Assembly (NCBI GenBank): GCA_010909165.1 | Contig: MU008210.1 | Span: 248,001 to 312,000, forward strand | Direction: 5' to 3' | DNA length: 64,000 nucleotides | Origin: Anthoceros angustus | Lineage: Eukaryota; Streptophyta; Anthocerotopsida; Anthocerotales; Anthocerotaceae | Part shown: one piece after another, positions 1 through 10,504 of the stretch | Layout: every line of letters begins with the position of its first letter | Position numbering within the stretch: position 1 is the first letter of the stretch | Program-made: the position numbers and the translations under genes | Notes under the pieces: generated by a model | Seen by the model: the letters and a program-made list of their open reading frames with translations, nothing else | Database searches by the model: none | Told to the model about the DNA's origin: nothing

Positions 1-8
1 AGGCAGCC

Positions 9-527
9 TTGTTGACAATTGACCAAGAAGGATACACCTTCGAATGGACAATGCAGAGGAGGCTTTTCGGTGAAGGACGGCTTGGTGAGCGCACCAACGT
101 TACAACCGCGATTGGAGAAACCGTTTCACGTATCGTGGATGTGTCCGCTTATGCCATTGGGACCGTCTTAAGCGGAAGGGCGAGAAGAAAGCGGGATCAT
201 CCGATTTTCTATGCGAGGCGGCTCACGGATCGAAGAACTACTCAACCACGGAGGGAGGGTCTTGGTATCATTTACTCTGTAAGAAGTTTAGACACTATCG
301 CTTGCTTGCAAGGTGGCGTTCATGTTGACCATTTTGCGTTGAAGTACCTTGTCAACAAGCGGTTGTCGGGAAGGATTGCCGGATGGGTACTACTGCTGCA
401 AGAGTTTGATTACGTAGAAACTAGGCGGGAAGCACATCAAAATGCTGATTTTATTTCTCGAAACGAGAGGCGGACCACCGATTTCACGAGGAGTTGGTCG
501 CCACACTGGTCGAAGGGGAGGACGTGA
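9..527 (+). pseudogene. Ty3/gypsy RNase H domain, 5' part outside window
   Basis: This is the RNase H part of a Ty3/gypsy polyprotein, which removes the RNA strand of the RNA/DNA hybrid during reverse transcription. The frame runs to the window's left side, so reverse transcriptase would lie upstream. The four acidic residues expected of gypsy RNase H are visible at about D44 (IVDVS), E83 (REGLGIIYS), D107 (HVDHFALKYLVNK) and D147 (NADFISR). The stretch around residues 111-135 (LKYLVNK, then LLLQEFDY) is the conserved tether segment of plant gypsy elements. The ORF runs on without recognisable similarity after about base 465. A second, more decayed copy of the same domain lies at 56420-56660. 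The family assignment is secure; activity is unlikely because the downstream integrase is broken. Confidence 0.85.
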
Positions 528-1158
528 GCATGTTGTAGACGGCCTAAGAATTGATCAGCAAGTCTTGTTGCCGGAGAGGCCAAATGAGCAAGAAGGAGCG
601 TTGTGCGGGAAAAGCTGCAGGACAATCTGGAAATCGGGAGATAGGATGGCGCCAGCGAGGAGGAGGCTGAATGCTCCTCAAGGGTGAGCAGTCGGAGGGC
701 TGCAAGTGGAGGCCACGAGTTGGCAAAAGGAAGGAGGTGCACCCCATGACAAGTTTGAAGAAAACTGGGAGAAGGAGATGGCATTCATGGGAAATCACTC
801 GAGGAGGACATGGAGGTGCAGGCAAGAGGTCGCCATGGGAGCACGAGTGGACCTAGACACGAGGCTAGACCAGCGAATGGAAGAGATCAGCCGTTGAGGA
901 GGAGCATGCACACTGCGAAGGCGTGCGGCATGGGCGAAGCGAGGCGGATTTGTAGATAGATCCACGCCACAGGGCTACTGCAACGAGCTAGCGAGGAGGC
1001 GGCGTAGTATGCCCGGAAGGAGGAGATTAGAACGTGAGGGGCGTTCATGCCCAAGATATCTCTGAACGGTGAAATCAGTTCTGGAGCATGGAATCATGCC
1101 CGATGGTTTGTCAGGAGGCGGGCTGTTTTCTCCATAAAGCCTCGCCCCTATTGCCTAG
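528..1158 (+). other. Degraded spacer between gypsy RNase H and integrase
   Basis: This 630-bp stretch lies where the RNase H-integrase linker of a gypsy polyprotein belongs. It is GA-rich with short interrupted frames on both strands. No motif can be assigned. Nothing suggests an independent gene. Confidence 0.5.
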
Positions 1159-2250
1159 GAGCGTCTATACAAGCTTGGGCCGGACGAGAAGATCCGGAGG
1201 TGCCTCGAGGTTGAAGAGGCTGCACTCGTCACGGAGGCACTACATGCAGAAGAGGCAGGTGGACACTATTCGGTACAGGTGACCGTTAAGAAGATCTTAA
1301 ATGCAGGGTTCTGGTGGGCTACGATGCAGAAGGATGTGTGGGAGTTCACTCGGAGGTGTGATGCGTGTCAGAGGGTTGGGCGGCCTACGTTGTCGACACA
1401 ATGGCCTCTCACCTACATACTACCGTTAGCACCATTCGAGAAGTGGGGAATCGATTTTGTGGGGCCGATCAAACCACCAACCCAATGGACGAAGAAGCAG
1501 TACATTCTGGTGGCCACAGACTATTGCACGAAGATGGTGGAAGCGGAAGCGACGAGGAAGGACGACGCACCTGCAGTGGCAAAGTTTTTATTCGAGAACA
1601 TCATAACGAGGTACGGGTGTCCTTTAGAGTTGGTCAGCGACCGAGGGACACATTTCCTCAACTCTGTCGTTGAGTCCCTAACCACCTACTTCAACATTCG
1701 GCATCGAAAGACGACCCCCTACAACCCCAAGGCGAATCGGATTGACGGAGAAGACGAATGGGTTGCTGCACAATCCTCACCAAGGTGTAAACACACATGT
1801 ATGATTGGGATGCTAAGTTGCATTGACCCAGTGGGCCTGAGAAGGTAACCACCAAGAAGACCCTTATTATCGGCGTATGGCATGTCACCTGTGATGCCGT
1901 GGAATTTGAAGTACCTACCTACGGGATCATGGAGGATGAGCATGGTGTAGAGGATAGTCGTAGCTAGGTTAGAATCTTTCATAGAGCAGGAGGAACGTAG
2001 GGAAGATGCTTTAGAAGAAACCCGGATTCGGGGCTCGGAAAGACGGCATGATGGGAGGTTGAGGAAGCGAGAGGCTATCGTGGCGGGATTTGGTTCTTCT
2101 ATGATAGTCGATACCTAGACTTTCCAGGAAGCTTAGATGAGATGGATGGGACCTTACGAGGTGGTAGCGGTATGAGAATGGATCTGCAACTCCGGGGGCG
2201 GAATTTACCGAGTGAATGGGTGGAAGGTTAAGAAGTACCTTCCCAGGTAC
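1159..2250 (+). pseudogene. Ty3/gypsy integrase, frameshifted before the catalytic Glu
   Basis: Integrase inserts the element's cDNA into host DNA. The frame is open from 1159. It carries a zinc-binding HHCC module (an H-X6-H around LHAEEAGGHYS, then CDAC about 40 residues on). The catalytic core follows, with the first Asp in WGIDFVGP and the second in LVSDRGTHF. The third acidic residue of the D,D35E triad is expected 36 residues after the second. One extra base at about 1738 throws the frame out just before that point, and the ORF ends at 1848. Beyond it, decayed frames still show an integrase C-terminal end, with GPYEVVAVYENG near 2152-2185 and RVNGWKVKKYLP near 2209-2245. The order RNase H then integrase fits Ty3/gypsy. 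The element is dead as written. Confidence 0.85.
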
Positions 2251-2690
2251 TGTTGTTTGCGAGGGCGCAAAAGTGAGGAGGGAGTATGTGGAGCATAAAG
2301 TTTGGGCAACCAGTCAAAAGAGCCAAGACAAACAAGTTTGATTTTTTGGCTAAAACGATTGAAGAGGAGCATGCCAGAAATTTTCGAGAATCTTGAAGCT
2401 GGGTTGTAGGATATTGTTAGGAAGTCGAGGATATCCAGGAAAGAACGGGTCAAACGACCCCAGGCGAGGCGAGGCGAGGCGGTGGTGAGACTAAGTGGCT
2501 GCCACACTACGCCCGAGGTGAGAAAAGAGCACTACGGTGGTGACAAAATCTCGGAAAGGAAATTAGAATAGGGGATATCCACTATATATGCTCACCAATA
2601 GGGAATAAATATATAGATTAATTAGGGGTAGCGATAGAATAGGAAAATAGGTAGATAGGATTAGGATTTTGGAATGATGAACCAATCTAG
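2251..2690 (+). other. Non-coding stretch after gypsy pol
   Basis: No protein similarity is visible. A short GGCGA-type repeat lies at 2463-2483. The last 120 bases are AT-rich, with a TATA-like element at 2581 and several TATAGAT/AATATAT runs. It links gypsy pol to the additional ORF and could be that ORF's promoter and leader. Confidence 0.45.
2581..2592 (+). promoter_or_regulatory. Putative TATA element upstream of additional ORF A
   Basis: The motif ACTATATATGCT lies about 145 bp before the long open frame at 2727. The same 11-mer CTATATATGCT occurs in reverse complement at 24735-24745 and 26458-26468, upstream of the homologous ORF copies D and D'. That conserved placement is the main support. 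Promoter activity is inferred. Confidence 0.45.
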
Positions 2691-2726
2691 GGTTGTGCAG
2701 CCTCTGGCGCATCCAAAGAGGGCAAA

Positions 2727-5397
2727 GTGCGATTTTGGGCGCGCTCCTCCCTTGAGCAAGAAGGCGGAGGAGTTGGGCGTAAGGCGAAGGAAGGAAGGCG
2801 CCATCGCGAGGAGGAGAGGCCTACATCCACCAGGAGAAGGAAGGCGCCATCGGAGGAGGAGGCGAGGCGAGGCGGCGGTGGTGAGGAAGCGAGCGCCACG
2901 GCGGGAAGAGCTCTGCTGGACCAGGAGAAGGAGGCGGGAGGCGAGGCGAGGCGGCGTGAGTGCGGTGGAATTGAGGCGGGGAGGCGTTGTGACATTGGTG
3001 GCGGCGCACCTGGAAGAAGGCAGAGAGGGAGCGGTGGGGCTCAAACCAGGGCTAACGTGCTGCGGGGAAGTGGGTTGCCACAAGGAAGAGGTGCGTGTGG
3101 AATTTTGAAGCTCTTTGGAAGTAATTTCCTTCCTTTTGAAGCACTTGGAAGGCACCATGCCTCGAGCGGAAAAGGCAAGGGAAGGAACCGCAGGGCTCCT
3201 CGCGAGGAGGAAGGAAAGAAGGCAGCGGAGGCTGCCGCCGAGGAGAGTCGAGATGCCCCAATTCACTTGCTTTGCGGCAGCTCAACCCCGATTTGGTTGA
3301 TTTTCGGTGAGGAGGATAACATCCAATTGGGATGGGTGTATGGCCAATGGGCCTACACCAATTTGGAATTGATTGAGTGTTCATCAATCTCCATCAATCG
3401 AGGGCCCGCCTTCGGAAAGGAATGCTCGACGGATCCCTGCTGGACCGTGAGCATTCGACAGTGTATGGGAGGCCGGAGGAGAGCTCGGTGCTCTCCTCGA
3501 GAGGACGAATGGAGGAAGAGGACGGCCCTCTCCATTCCGCAGAGTTCCTCGACATGATGGATGGAGGTGAAGGCCCATGCCAAGAATGGTGGAAAAGCGA
3601 GCATCAAGGAGCTGAAGTGGAGGCTCTTTGCAAGATTGTGCTGGGGTTGGTGAATTACCAAAGACTTCTTATTTCACTTCCTCCAATTTTGTGGAAGATT
3701 TCAATGGGAGCCAAGCATTGGGGCACCATCATGTATGAGGCCTACATCCACCACAGAAGCTCCTCAAGCCAAATTCGTGGATGAGGAAGGGCCAAGGCCA
3801 CCTACCTTAGCACCTATTTGGTGCATTTGTGGGAAACCGAGGGACTTCTCACAAGCAAGGAGTTGGAAGATGCTTGGCATCCTTGAGATAATTCATCTCC
3901 AAGCTTGGAAAGGCCTTTGCCTTTTGCATTGAGGAAAAGTGGGAGGTCGACCTCCACAAGCATGCTAGGGCAAGGCGAGGAGGATGTAGAGGCAACAAGG
4001 TTGCGGAGTGGGAATCTTTTCCCCACAGAGCAAGGAGGAGGAGAGGAGCAGGAAGCCGAAGGCCGAATGGTAGTCTATGAGAGGAGGACTACCACGGGAG
4101 GGTGTGACCCCAAGGGTGGGGAGTCCCCACCATCTCATTGTGCCTAGAGAGGCACCCCAGCTACCTGAGGCGGCCTACCAGGGTGGGCGGACTACCACGG
4201 TAGGTAGGCGACTACCACGGTAGGTAGGCAGACTACCACGGTAGGCGGCCACCGCGGGAGCACCTGCAGCACCCTCGGTGCAGCTCTACGGTAGGGAAGG
4301 AAGGAGAAGCACGGAGCGCGGGCGCCTACCACTACCGCGCTGGAGGAAGGCGGATGGGCGGCAGTGAGGGACCCCACCGCCGTGGTGATGGTGAGGAGGG
4401 GCTGGAAATTTCCAGCAAGAAGGCGGAGGGTGGAATTAGGACCCCTAGAGAATTGCTGAGTGCTTGTGAGCACTTTGGATTTGAAGGGGCTAGGGAGCTA
4501 GCAGCCTCCTTGTGGGCATGTCAGGAGGAAGTCAAGCCCAAGAAATGACGGAGAGGAGAGTAGGGACTAAATGGCAATTGGAAGCCATGGAGTCCGACGA
4601 GAAGGCAGCCAAGCTGGAGAAGGCTGTGGAGAAACTCCAGCGGGATCTCGTGGACCAGCGGAGGCGGAGAAGGTCCTAGAGGGGAGGTTGTCACAGACCG
4701 AGGAGAGAGCCATTCGGGCAACAACCAGGATTCTTGGAGGCGAGGAGGAGCATTTTGCCCAATTGAGAGAAAGGGCAAAGCAGAGGCTCTAGGAAGGAGA
4801 AGGTGGCGATCCAACAAATGGATGCACAAGAGCAGGTGATGGCTACCAAGCCATCAAGATCCGGGACATGGAAGAGGAATTGCGAAGGACCCGGTTCAAT
4901 TTGGAAGAGAAGCGGAGCTAAAGGCTCAAGATCGGGTACAGAGCTAGGCGAGGAAGTGAGTGGCAAGTGGAGAAGGAGAGACTTGCCAAGCAATGGCCTG
5001 GAACAAAGGAGGTTCCAGAGGAAGAGCACAAGAAGGTGGTGCAGGATCTTGGTGGTGAGGAAGAGGAGATTTTGGGCAGATTATGCCCTTCAAGCAAAAT
5101 TAGCCAGCTAGCTGAGGAACGCAAGGGAGGAGAATGTGACCCTCCATGTCAAGGTGGGAGAATTGACCACCGCAAGGGACGCCTACAAGGGTAGGTGTGA
5201 GGATGGAGAGTGGCCCACGGAGATTGATGATCTCCAAATGCAGTATCATAGCTTGGGGGCTCACCTCCACAATAGGATTTTGAAGGCCAACAACGAATTC
5301 TTACGGTTGGCCAAGAGGAGGACAATAGGTCCTCATGATGATGACAGGAAGGAGCTGCAACAAGTGCAGCGAGGCCTCGACTTTGATGAGGTGTGAG
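2727..5397 (+). pseudogene. Additional coiled-coil ORF of gypsy element, copy A
   Basis: This is a long, frame-shifted coding region of a family that recurs in the window. The first frame (2727-3557, 276 codons, no clear ATG) is a low-complexity R/E/G-rich leader followed by the family's N-terminal signature, EDNIQLGWVYGQWAYTNLEL. A second block at about 3610-3780 carries KIVLGLVNYQR and WGTIMYEAYIHHR. After a spacer with CCACGG repeats, 4560-5397 encodes an E/K/R-rich, coiled-coil-like segment ending in VGELTTARDAYKGRCEDG and DDLQMQYHSLG. It sits between a gypsy integrase and a plus-strand LTR, the place of an env-like or additional ORF in plant gypsy elements. The middle block loosely recalls the layout of 'putative plant transposon protein' domains (PF20167), but I could not search. 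Function unknown. Confidence 0.55.
4185..4248 (+). repeat. Short tandem CTACCACGGTAGG array
   Basis: Three near-identical units of about 22 bp carry the motif ACTACCACGGTAGGTAGGC inside ORF A. Single or double units also occur at 5518-5590 and 5940. The core CTACCACGGTAG is nearly its own reverse complement. The copies are in coding context, so they may be an expanded linker. Confidence 0.7.
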
Positions 5398-6137
5398 TGA
5401 CATGGACTCAGGAATCGAGAGTCGGAGGCGAAGGAGGCCGTGGCGCCAAGGAGGAAGATGGCGCGGAGGAGAGGAGGAGGACAGCCCGCCACAGGGGTCA
5501 CCCTACCACGGTGGGTGACCACCTACCACGGTAGTCTGCCGGACTACCACGGTGGGTGACCACCTACCACGGTAGGTAGGCGGACTACGGTGGGCTGGCC
5601 GCGGGGAGGCTTCTGGGAGTCGGCCGGAGGCTGGTGAGGAAGGAGCCGGGGTGGTGACACCCTGGGAATAGAAGAGGAGGTGGGAGACAACCAGGAGGAG
5701 GAGGCGAGGATCCGACCCGTTAAGGAAGAAGGAGGGTGAGAAGTTCCCTCACCCACGAGCAAGGGAAGGCCGAGCCGAGGAGGAGGCGCGAAAGGGCCGG
5801 AGGATTAGTGAAAATCGTGACAATTGGGGAGGAAGAATCTTTGAGAATGCTCCATGATAGGTATGGACAAATCAAGAGGAAAGGAGCACGGATTCCAACC
5901 CAAGGCTCAGCGAGATGGGAGAAGAAGAAAAATGAAGATCGGACTACCATGGTAGGTGTTAGTGGAAGGCCTCCTATAAGAGGAGGAGGAGGAGGAGGCG
6001 CGAAAGGGCCGGAGGCTGGAGAAAAGGCGCCTTGCTTGTTTAGAAGGCTGAGAAGGAGGCCGTGGCGCCAAGGAGGAAGAGGATGAGGAAGGGGCAGATT
6101 GTACTTGCCCACACATTAGGAAGGATAGGTGGTGTGG

Positions 6138-6425
6138 TGAGGAAGCAAGGAGGAGAATGTGACCCTCCATGTCAAGGTGGGAGAATTGACCACCTCAAGG
6201 GACGCCTACAAGGTAGGTGTGAGGATGGAGAGTGGCCCACGGAGATTGATGATCTCCAAATGCAATATCATAGCTTGGGGCTCACCTCCACAATAGATTT
6301 TGAAGGCCAACAATGAGGTCTTACGGTTGGCCAAGAGGAGGACATTGGGTCCTCATGATGATGGAGAAGGAGCTGCAACAAGTGCGGCCGGAGGCCTCCG
6401 ATTTTGATGAGGCCATGAAATGGAC
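6138..6425 (+). pseudogene. Partial duplicate of ORF A C-terminal motif
   Basis: This repeats 5110-5405 with about a dozen small differences, including losses of single bases. It encodes the same GRCEDGEWPTEIDDLQMQY segment. It is in the same orientation, about 1 kb downstream, and shows that the terminal motif is duplicated within one element. Confidence 0.75.
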
Positions 6426-6505
6426 TCAGGAATCGAGTCGGAGGCGAAGGAGGCGGAGGCGAAGGAGGAAGATGGCGCGGAGAGCAAGGAGGGGACAGCC
6501 CTCCC

Positions 6506-6606
6506 GGGTCACCCTACCACGGTGGGTGACCACCTACCACGGTGGGTGACCACCTACCACGGTGGGTGACCACCTACCACGGTGGGTGACCACCTACCAC
6601 GGTGGT
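6506..6606 (+). repeat. 20-bp tandem repeat (GGTGGGTGACCACCTACCAC)
   Basis: About five perfect head-to-tail copies of a 20-bp unit are visible, with a further two to three copies at 6990-7040. Each unit contains GGTGGGTGACCACC, an imperfect inverted repeat able to form a small hairpin, and the near-palindrome CCACGGTGG. Confidence 0.9.
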
Positions 6607-7439
6607 GACATCCTTTAAGGATGATCTTAGGTGAAGTTACTAGAATAGAAGAGGAGGTGGGAGAAGAAGGATAGGTGGTGTGGTGACACACCCTGGGAGG
6701 AAGAGGAGGTGGGAGAAGAAGGAGGGTGAGAAGTTCCCTCACCCCACGAGCAAGGAGGGTGAGAAGTTCCCTCACCCACGAGCAAGGGAAGGGCCGGAGG
6801 AAGATGGCGCGGAGGCTGGAGAAAAAGGGCCGGAGGATTAGTGCATCGGTGACAATTGGGGAGGAAGAATCTTTGAGAATGCTCCATGATAGGTATGGAC
6901 AAATCAAGGAGGAAGAGGAGGACATTGGGTCCTCATGATGATGATGGAGAAGAAGAAAAATTGGAAAAGGTGACTGCGGTAGGGTCACCTACCACGGTGG
7001 GTGACCACCTACCACGGTGGGTGACCACCTACCACGGTAGTCTTGATGAAACAGCGCGACGGTGCGGAGGCTGGAGAAAAGGCGCCTGGTGCGGAGGCGA
7101 AGGAGGAAGAGGAGGACATTGGGTCCTCATGATGATGGAGGAAGGGGCAGATTGTACTTGCCCACACATTAGGAAGGACGTAGAAATGGCGCGGAGAGCA
7201 AAAGGAGGGCGAGGGAGCCAATCCACAAGGGACATGTCGCCACCCCAGCAAGATAAGGACTGAGAATGGTCAATGACCATAAATGAGCTTGGGGAATAGG
7301 AAGGATAGGTGGTGTAGACTGACATCCTTTAAGGATGATCTTAGGTGAAGTTACTAGAATAGAATTTACCAAGGATCAGACAATAGACTTAGGTGCCAGG
7401 CATTAAATGCTGGCGGTAGGAAATAATAGAAAATTGGAA

Positions 7440-8696
7440 AAGGTGACCTGCAGTAGGGTCACCTAAGGGAGGTTGTATGTGGAAGGCCTCCTATAAGAGG
7501 AGGAGGATTTCACAAAGTAAAGTATCATGTCTTGCGCTTCCATACTCGCGAGTCCTTTGCCCTTGTAAAGGAATTTCGTGCCGTGAGCCTAAGGGAGGTT
7601 TTTGTCATAGAAGGGACGAAATCGCGGTGGTCGGAGTGCTTGGTGGAGGACTTGCTCTGCAAGTGCCTAAACGAGTTGCTCCCCTTGTGAATGGTTCTTT
7701 GTGAAATTGCTTTGCTTTGGGTGTGTGGCAATGCCGGGAACTCTCGGCTTGAGGGTAGACTACGGGGAAAGACTCCTGGAGGTTCTCGGCTGGTGTACTC
7801 TCCTCCGTTATCTGCTCAATATGTCGGATCCAGCACCACTATGTCTTTGAGCCATTTTCGAACTGAAATGTGGAGGGCATGACTCTTATGATGCAAAATG
7901 TACAGAACAATATCGACTCCATTCATCTATGAAGGTTATAAAGTATAAGGCACCTCCAAAAGAAGCGGTAGACATTGGTCCGATGGTATGAAGAATACTA
8001 GGGGCTCTAGACAAATCTTTGTCTCTAAAGGGCTGTGAGGCAGCCTTCTTTGGTTTGAGCATCACGGAAAGCATGGGTGTCAAACTCATAGCAACCGCCC
8101 AAGGAAGAACTTGTTGGTGGAGGCCGACCCAGGCGGTTGTGCCGTGAGCCTAAGGGAGGTTGTATGTGGAAGGCCAGGCGAGGTTAGAATAGGAGGAAGA
8201 GGATGAGAAGATGAGTAGAGGATTAGAGGTGTAGGTGTTAGTGGAAGGCCACAGGCGAGCCTAAGGGACGAATCCCAAATCTCAAGTAAGAAGTCTTGAC
8301 ATCCAATAAGTACAAGTCATTATATGGGGTTCTGAGAAGAGTGGTCTTAGAAGTAGGGACGAAATCGCGGTGTGGATCGGGGGTCCACAGGCGCCGTGAT
8401 AGGCTCCTTCTGCTAAGGCGGGACACCAATTGTGTTGTGTCGTTGTAGGTCGGGGGGTGGTCGGAGGCGAGCCTAAGGGAGGTTGTATGTGGAAGAGGAT
8501 GAGAAGATGAGTAGAGGGCACCTTGCTTGTTTAGAAGGCTGAGAAGTGTGTCACTGCAAGTAGCGATCGGTTATCACAAGACCTCGAACTTTCACACAAG
8601 TCTCATGGGACGAAACCCAACGTACGAAGCGACAATGGGATAAGTGTGGCCGCTAGAGGGGGAAGCCACGGAAGCCCCGGGGTTTTCCCTCCCACA
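7440..8696 (+). mobile_element. Long terminal repeat, family L1, copy a
   Basis: An L1 LTR, interrupted by a copia scrap. A TATA-like CTATAAGAGG lies at about 7491. The conserved transcript-start region containing ACTCGCGAGTCCTTTGC follows at 7545-7562, then the CTTTGCTTTGGGTGTGTGGC block near 7710. The 3' end reads GGTTTTCCCTCCCACA at 8681-8696. Related copies lie at 10505-11955 (minus), 33070-33373, 45690-47925 and 57464-59860 (minus). The sequence just past CCCACA differs in the four copies that carry it, which marks it as the LTR edge. No matching 5' LTR edge was located. Confidence 0.65.
7801..8065 (-). pseudogene. Copia integrase fragment inside L1 LTR
   Basis: On the minus strand this encodes the start of a Ty1/copia integrase core. 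GPMSTASFGGALYFITFIDE carries the first catalytic Asp region, preceded by a linker with KKAASQPFRDKD. The fragment interrupts the L1 LTR exactly between two parts that are continuous in copy d near 46760. GGTGT stands on both sides (about 7796-7800 and 8064-8068). It has no LTR of its own, so it is a scrap and not a complete insertion. Confidence 0.7.
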
Positions 8697-8699
8697 AGC

Positions 8700-8880
8700 A
8701 GCCTGAAGGATCAAAGCAAATACAGCATGCGTGCTCTTGGGATAGTTTAAGAACAGACATGAGGTTTTTTGTCATAGAAGGGACGAAGAGCACACCTGAC
8801 AGGGTGATTATTGACCTATCCGACAACTCTATCCTCACTATTCCAGAGCCCTTGAATTGGGCTTTAGCTATTCCCCTCCC
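8700..8880 (-). pseudogene. Copia protease/pre-integrase fragment
   Basis: The minus-strand frame reads IELSDRSIITLSGVLFVPS and then KNLMSVLKLSQ, the conserved block between the protease and the GAG-pre-integrase domain of Ty1/copia polyproteins. The ORF begins further up at 9078, but residues before about 70 show no copia similarity. With the integrase scrap at 7801-8065 it is colinear on the minus strand, so both may come from one element split by L1 LTR sequence. Confidence 0.75.
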
Positions 8881-10504
8881 GGCTCGCAGCTGGAAGGACG
8901 TAGAAATGGCCGCGGCGTTGGTTTTAAGGGCATATTGCAGGAAGCCACGGCACGCAGTGCTGTGATCTGTACATTTTCGGTAGGTCGAACCTGCACACTT
9001 GCAGAGAACGAAGGAACGCAGCACCGCCAGCATAGCCCTAAGCCCCGAACGCGTGGCGCAATGCACCACCGCTAGCACACCCCTAATTGCCGGTTTTGGC
9101 TAGTGCTGAACATTAACGTGCAAACCCTGCAGAGCGCATGATTGTTTCATTGGTGCATGCACCCACACGTGTTGGCACCCTACCTGTAATTGTTATCGTT
9201 CCGCTGACGATCTTCAAGTATTGAGTTTGTCGGCCATGTGCGCCTCCAGCATGATCGACATCCAGACCATGATGTATGCCAGTATGCCAATCCATTGTCA
9301 TGAGCCAATGACGTTCGCTGAGTCGTGATGTGACCTCAACGCAATCGCTTGAACCTAGGTTTTTGGCGTCCTTGGATTATGGTGTGCCAAGGTATGTCCC
9401 GGTTGGCATGGTGCTATTTAATTATGTACCACGGAGAGGCTCATTTGCCTTTGGAGAGGAAAGGGCCGCGGTCGACCAATGGCGGCGGTGATGTCATGTC
9501 GCGAATATTTCAGGGCACGCAGCATAGTTGGACTGGCAATATCACGCGCATCTGACTCGAACTGCGGTGTAACGAATACACGCATCAACGGCTTGAATTG
9601 CATCCATACTAAGGTCGGGAGGCAGGGAGAGTGTCCATACGGGCTTTCACTGTCGATTCATGTAGGTCCGGCCTCGCTCTCCTTCAAGGCAAGAGCACCA
9701 TTGAGGTCCTCCTCCTCTACCTCATCTCAAGCTTATATTTGGGGATGCTTTGGTTGTGTTGCAGTGCATGAGGCTGTTTTGTGGGCATGACAGGTTTGAA
9801 TGCCCGTTGCGGTGGGTGTTTGCAGGCGAATTAGGGGATGGCGGCAGGACCAAACGGAAGCGGTGACTACAGCCGCTTTCTTGCGTGCATAGAGGGCAGT
9901 ATCAAGCAAACCTGGGCGGATTCGTGGGCACTTTGGCAGCTTCCGGAATGCCATCCAGACTTTTTAGACAACGACGCCCGGATGTGGGTAGCATTACTGC
10001 GAAGGCCGGACGCCACGTGCGTGCTTATTGTTGGGAGGTGTTGCTCGAAATTACACAGTGGATGACCACACTGCCTAACCTGAGGATCGGTGAATGGTTT
10101 GACAAGCAGCGCCGGATTTGGTGGGCGCTTTTTTCAGCTTTGTAGAGTCGAGTCGGGCAAGGATGCCATTCCTCCTGCGCAGTATCTCGTATGGCCACAC
10201 CGGTTGCGGGCATGGCCCAGCATCCAACTGAGGTAGACGGTGCACGAATTGATTATAGGTGATGGTAGAAATTACATGGCGAGCCGTCGGATGAGTCTGG
10301 GTCGTGATGCCTCTAATTGCAACTCGATATTGGCAGCATGAAGTTGGCTCGGTTCATTGAGCTTGATTCGACATTTCACTGTCAAGCCATGTGAGCTCGC
10401 AATTTGCGTGCAGAGACAAAAGCATACTTGTTTCTTGGAATGCAACCGTAATAGCGTATGCCCAAAATACAAAGTTTAATGTTGTAATAAAGTGTTCCGT
10501 CTCT
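8881..10504. other. Unassigned 1.6 kb without recognisable gene
   Basis: Base composition is balanced. ORFs are short (up to about 86 codons) on both strands and none resembles a known family. The longest plus frames, 9838-10065 and 9885-10145, overlap each other. I see no repeat structure apart from a shared GAAGGACGTAGAAATGGC string at 8895 and 7176. It may be old host intergenic DNA. Confidence 0.4.

Larger units (their letters stand above)
5410..7260 (+). repeat. Scrambled GA-rich duplicates of the ORF A region
   Basis: Segments here recur in shuffled order. GAAGTTCCCTCACC blocks lie at 5739, 6731 and 6758. The block containing GGGGAGGAAGAATCTTTGAG occurs at 5826 and 6857, and GGAAGGGGCAGATTG at 6087 and 7139. 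Purine-rich frames read as E/R/G-rich peptides without family similarity. This looks like locally duplicated and deleted derivatives of the preceding ORF. Confidence 0.5.

Noticed and set aside
2661-3266. 201-codon minus-strand ORF
   Set aside because: A shadow of the plus-strand R/E-rich frame carrying the EDNIQLGW signature; no independent similarity.
6506-6606. Regular short repeats as a CRISPR array
   Set aside because: The repeats are contiguous with no spacers, and the context is a plant retroelement.
7525-7731. FVPSMTK motif (minus) as a second copia protease fragment
   Set aside because: Only a short string is shared with 8765-8790, at a chimeric junction inside L1 LTR sequence. The rest does not match copia.
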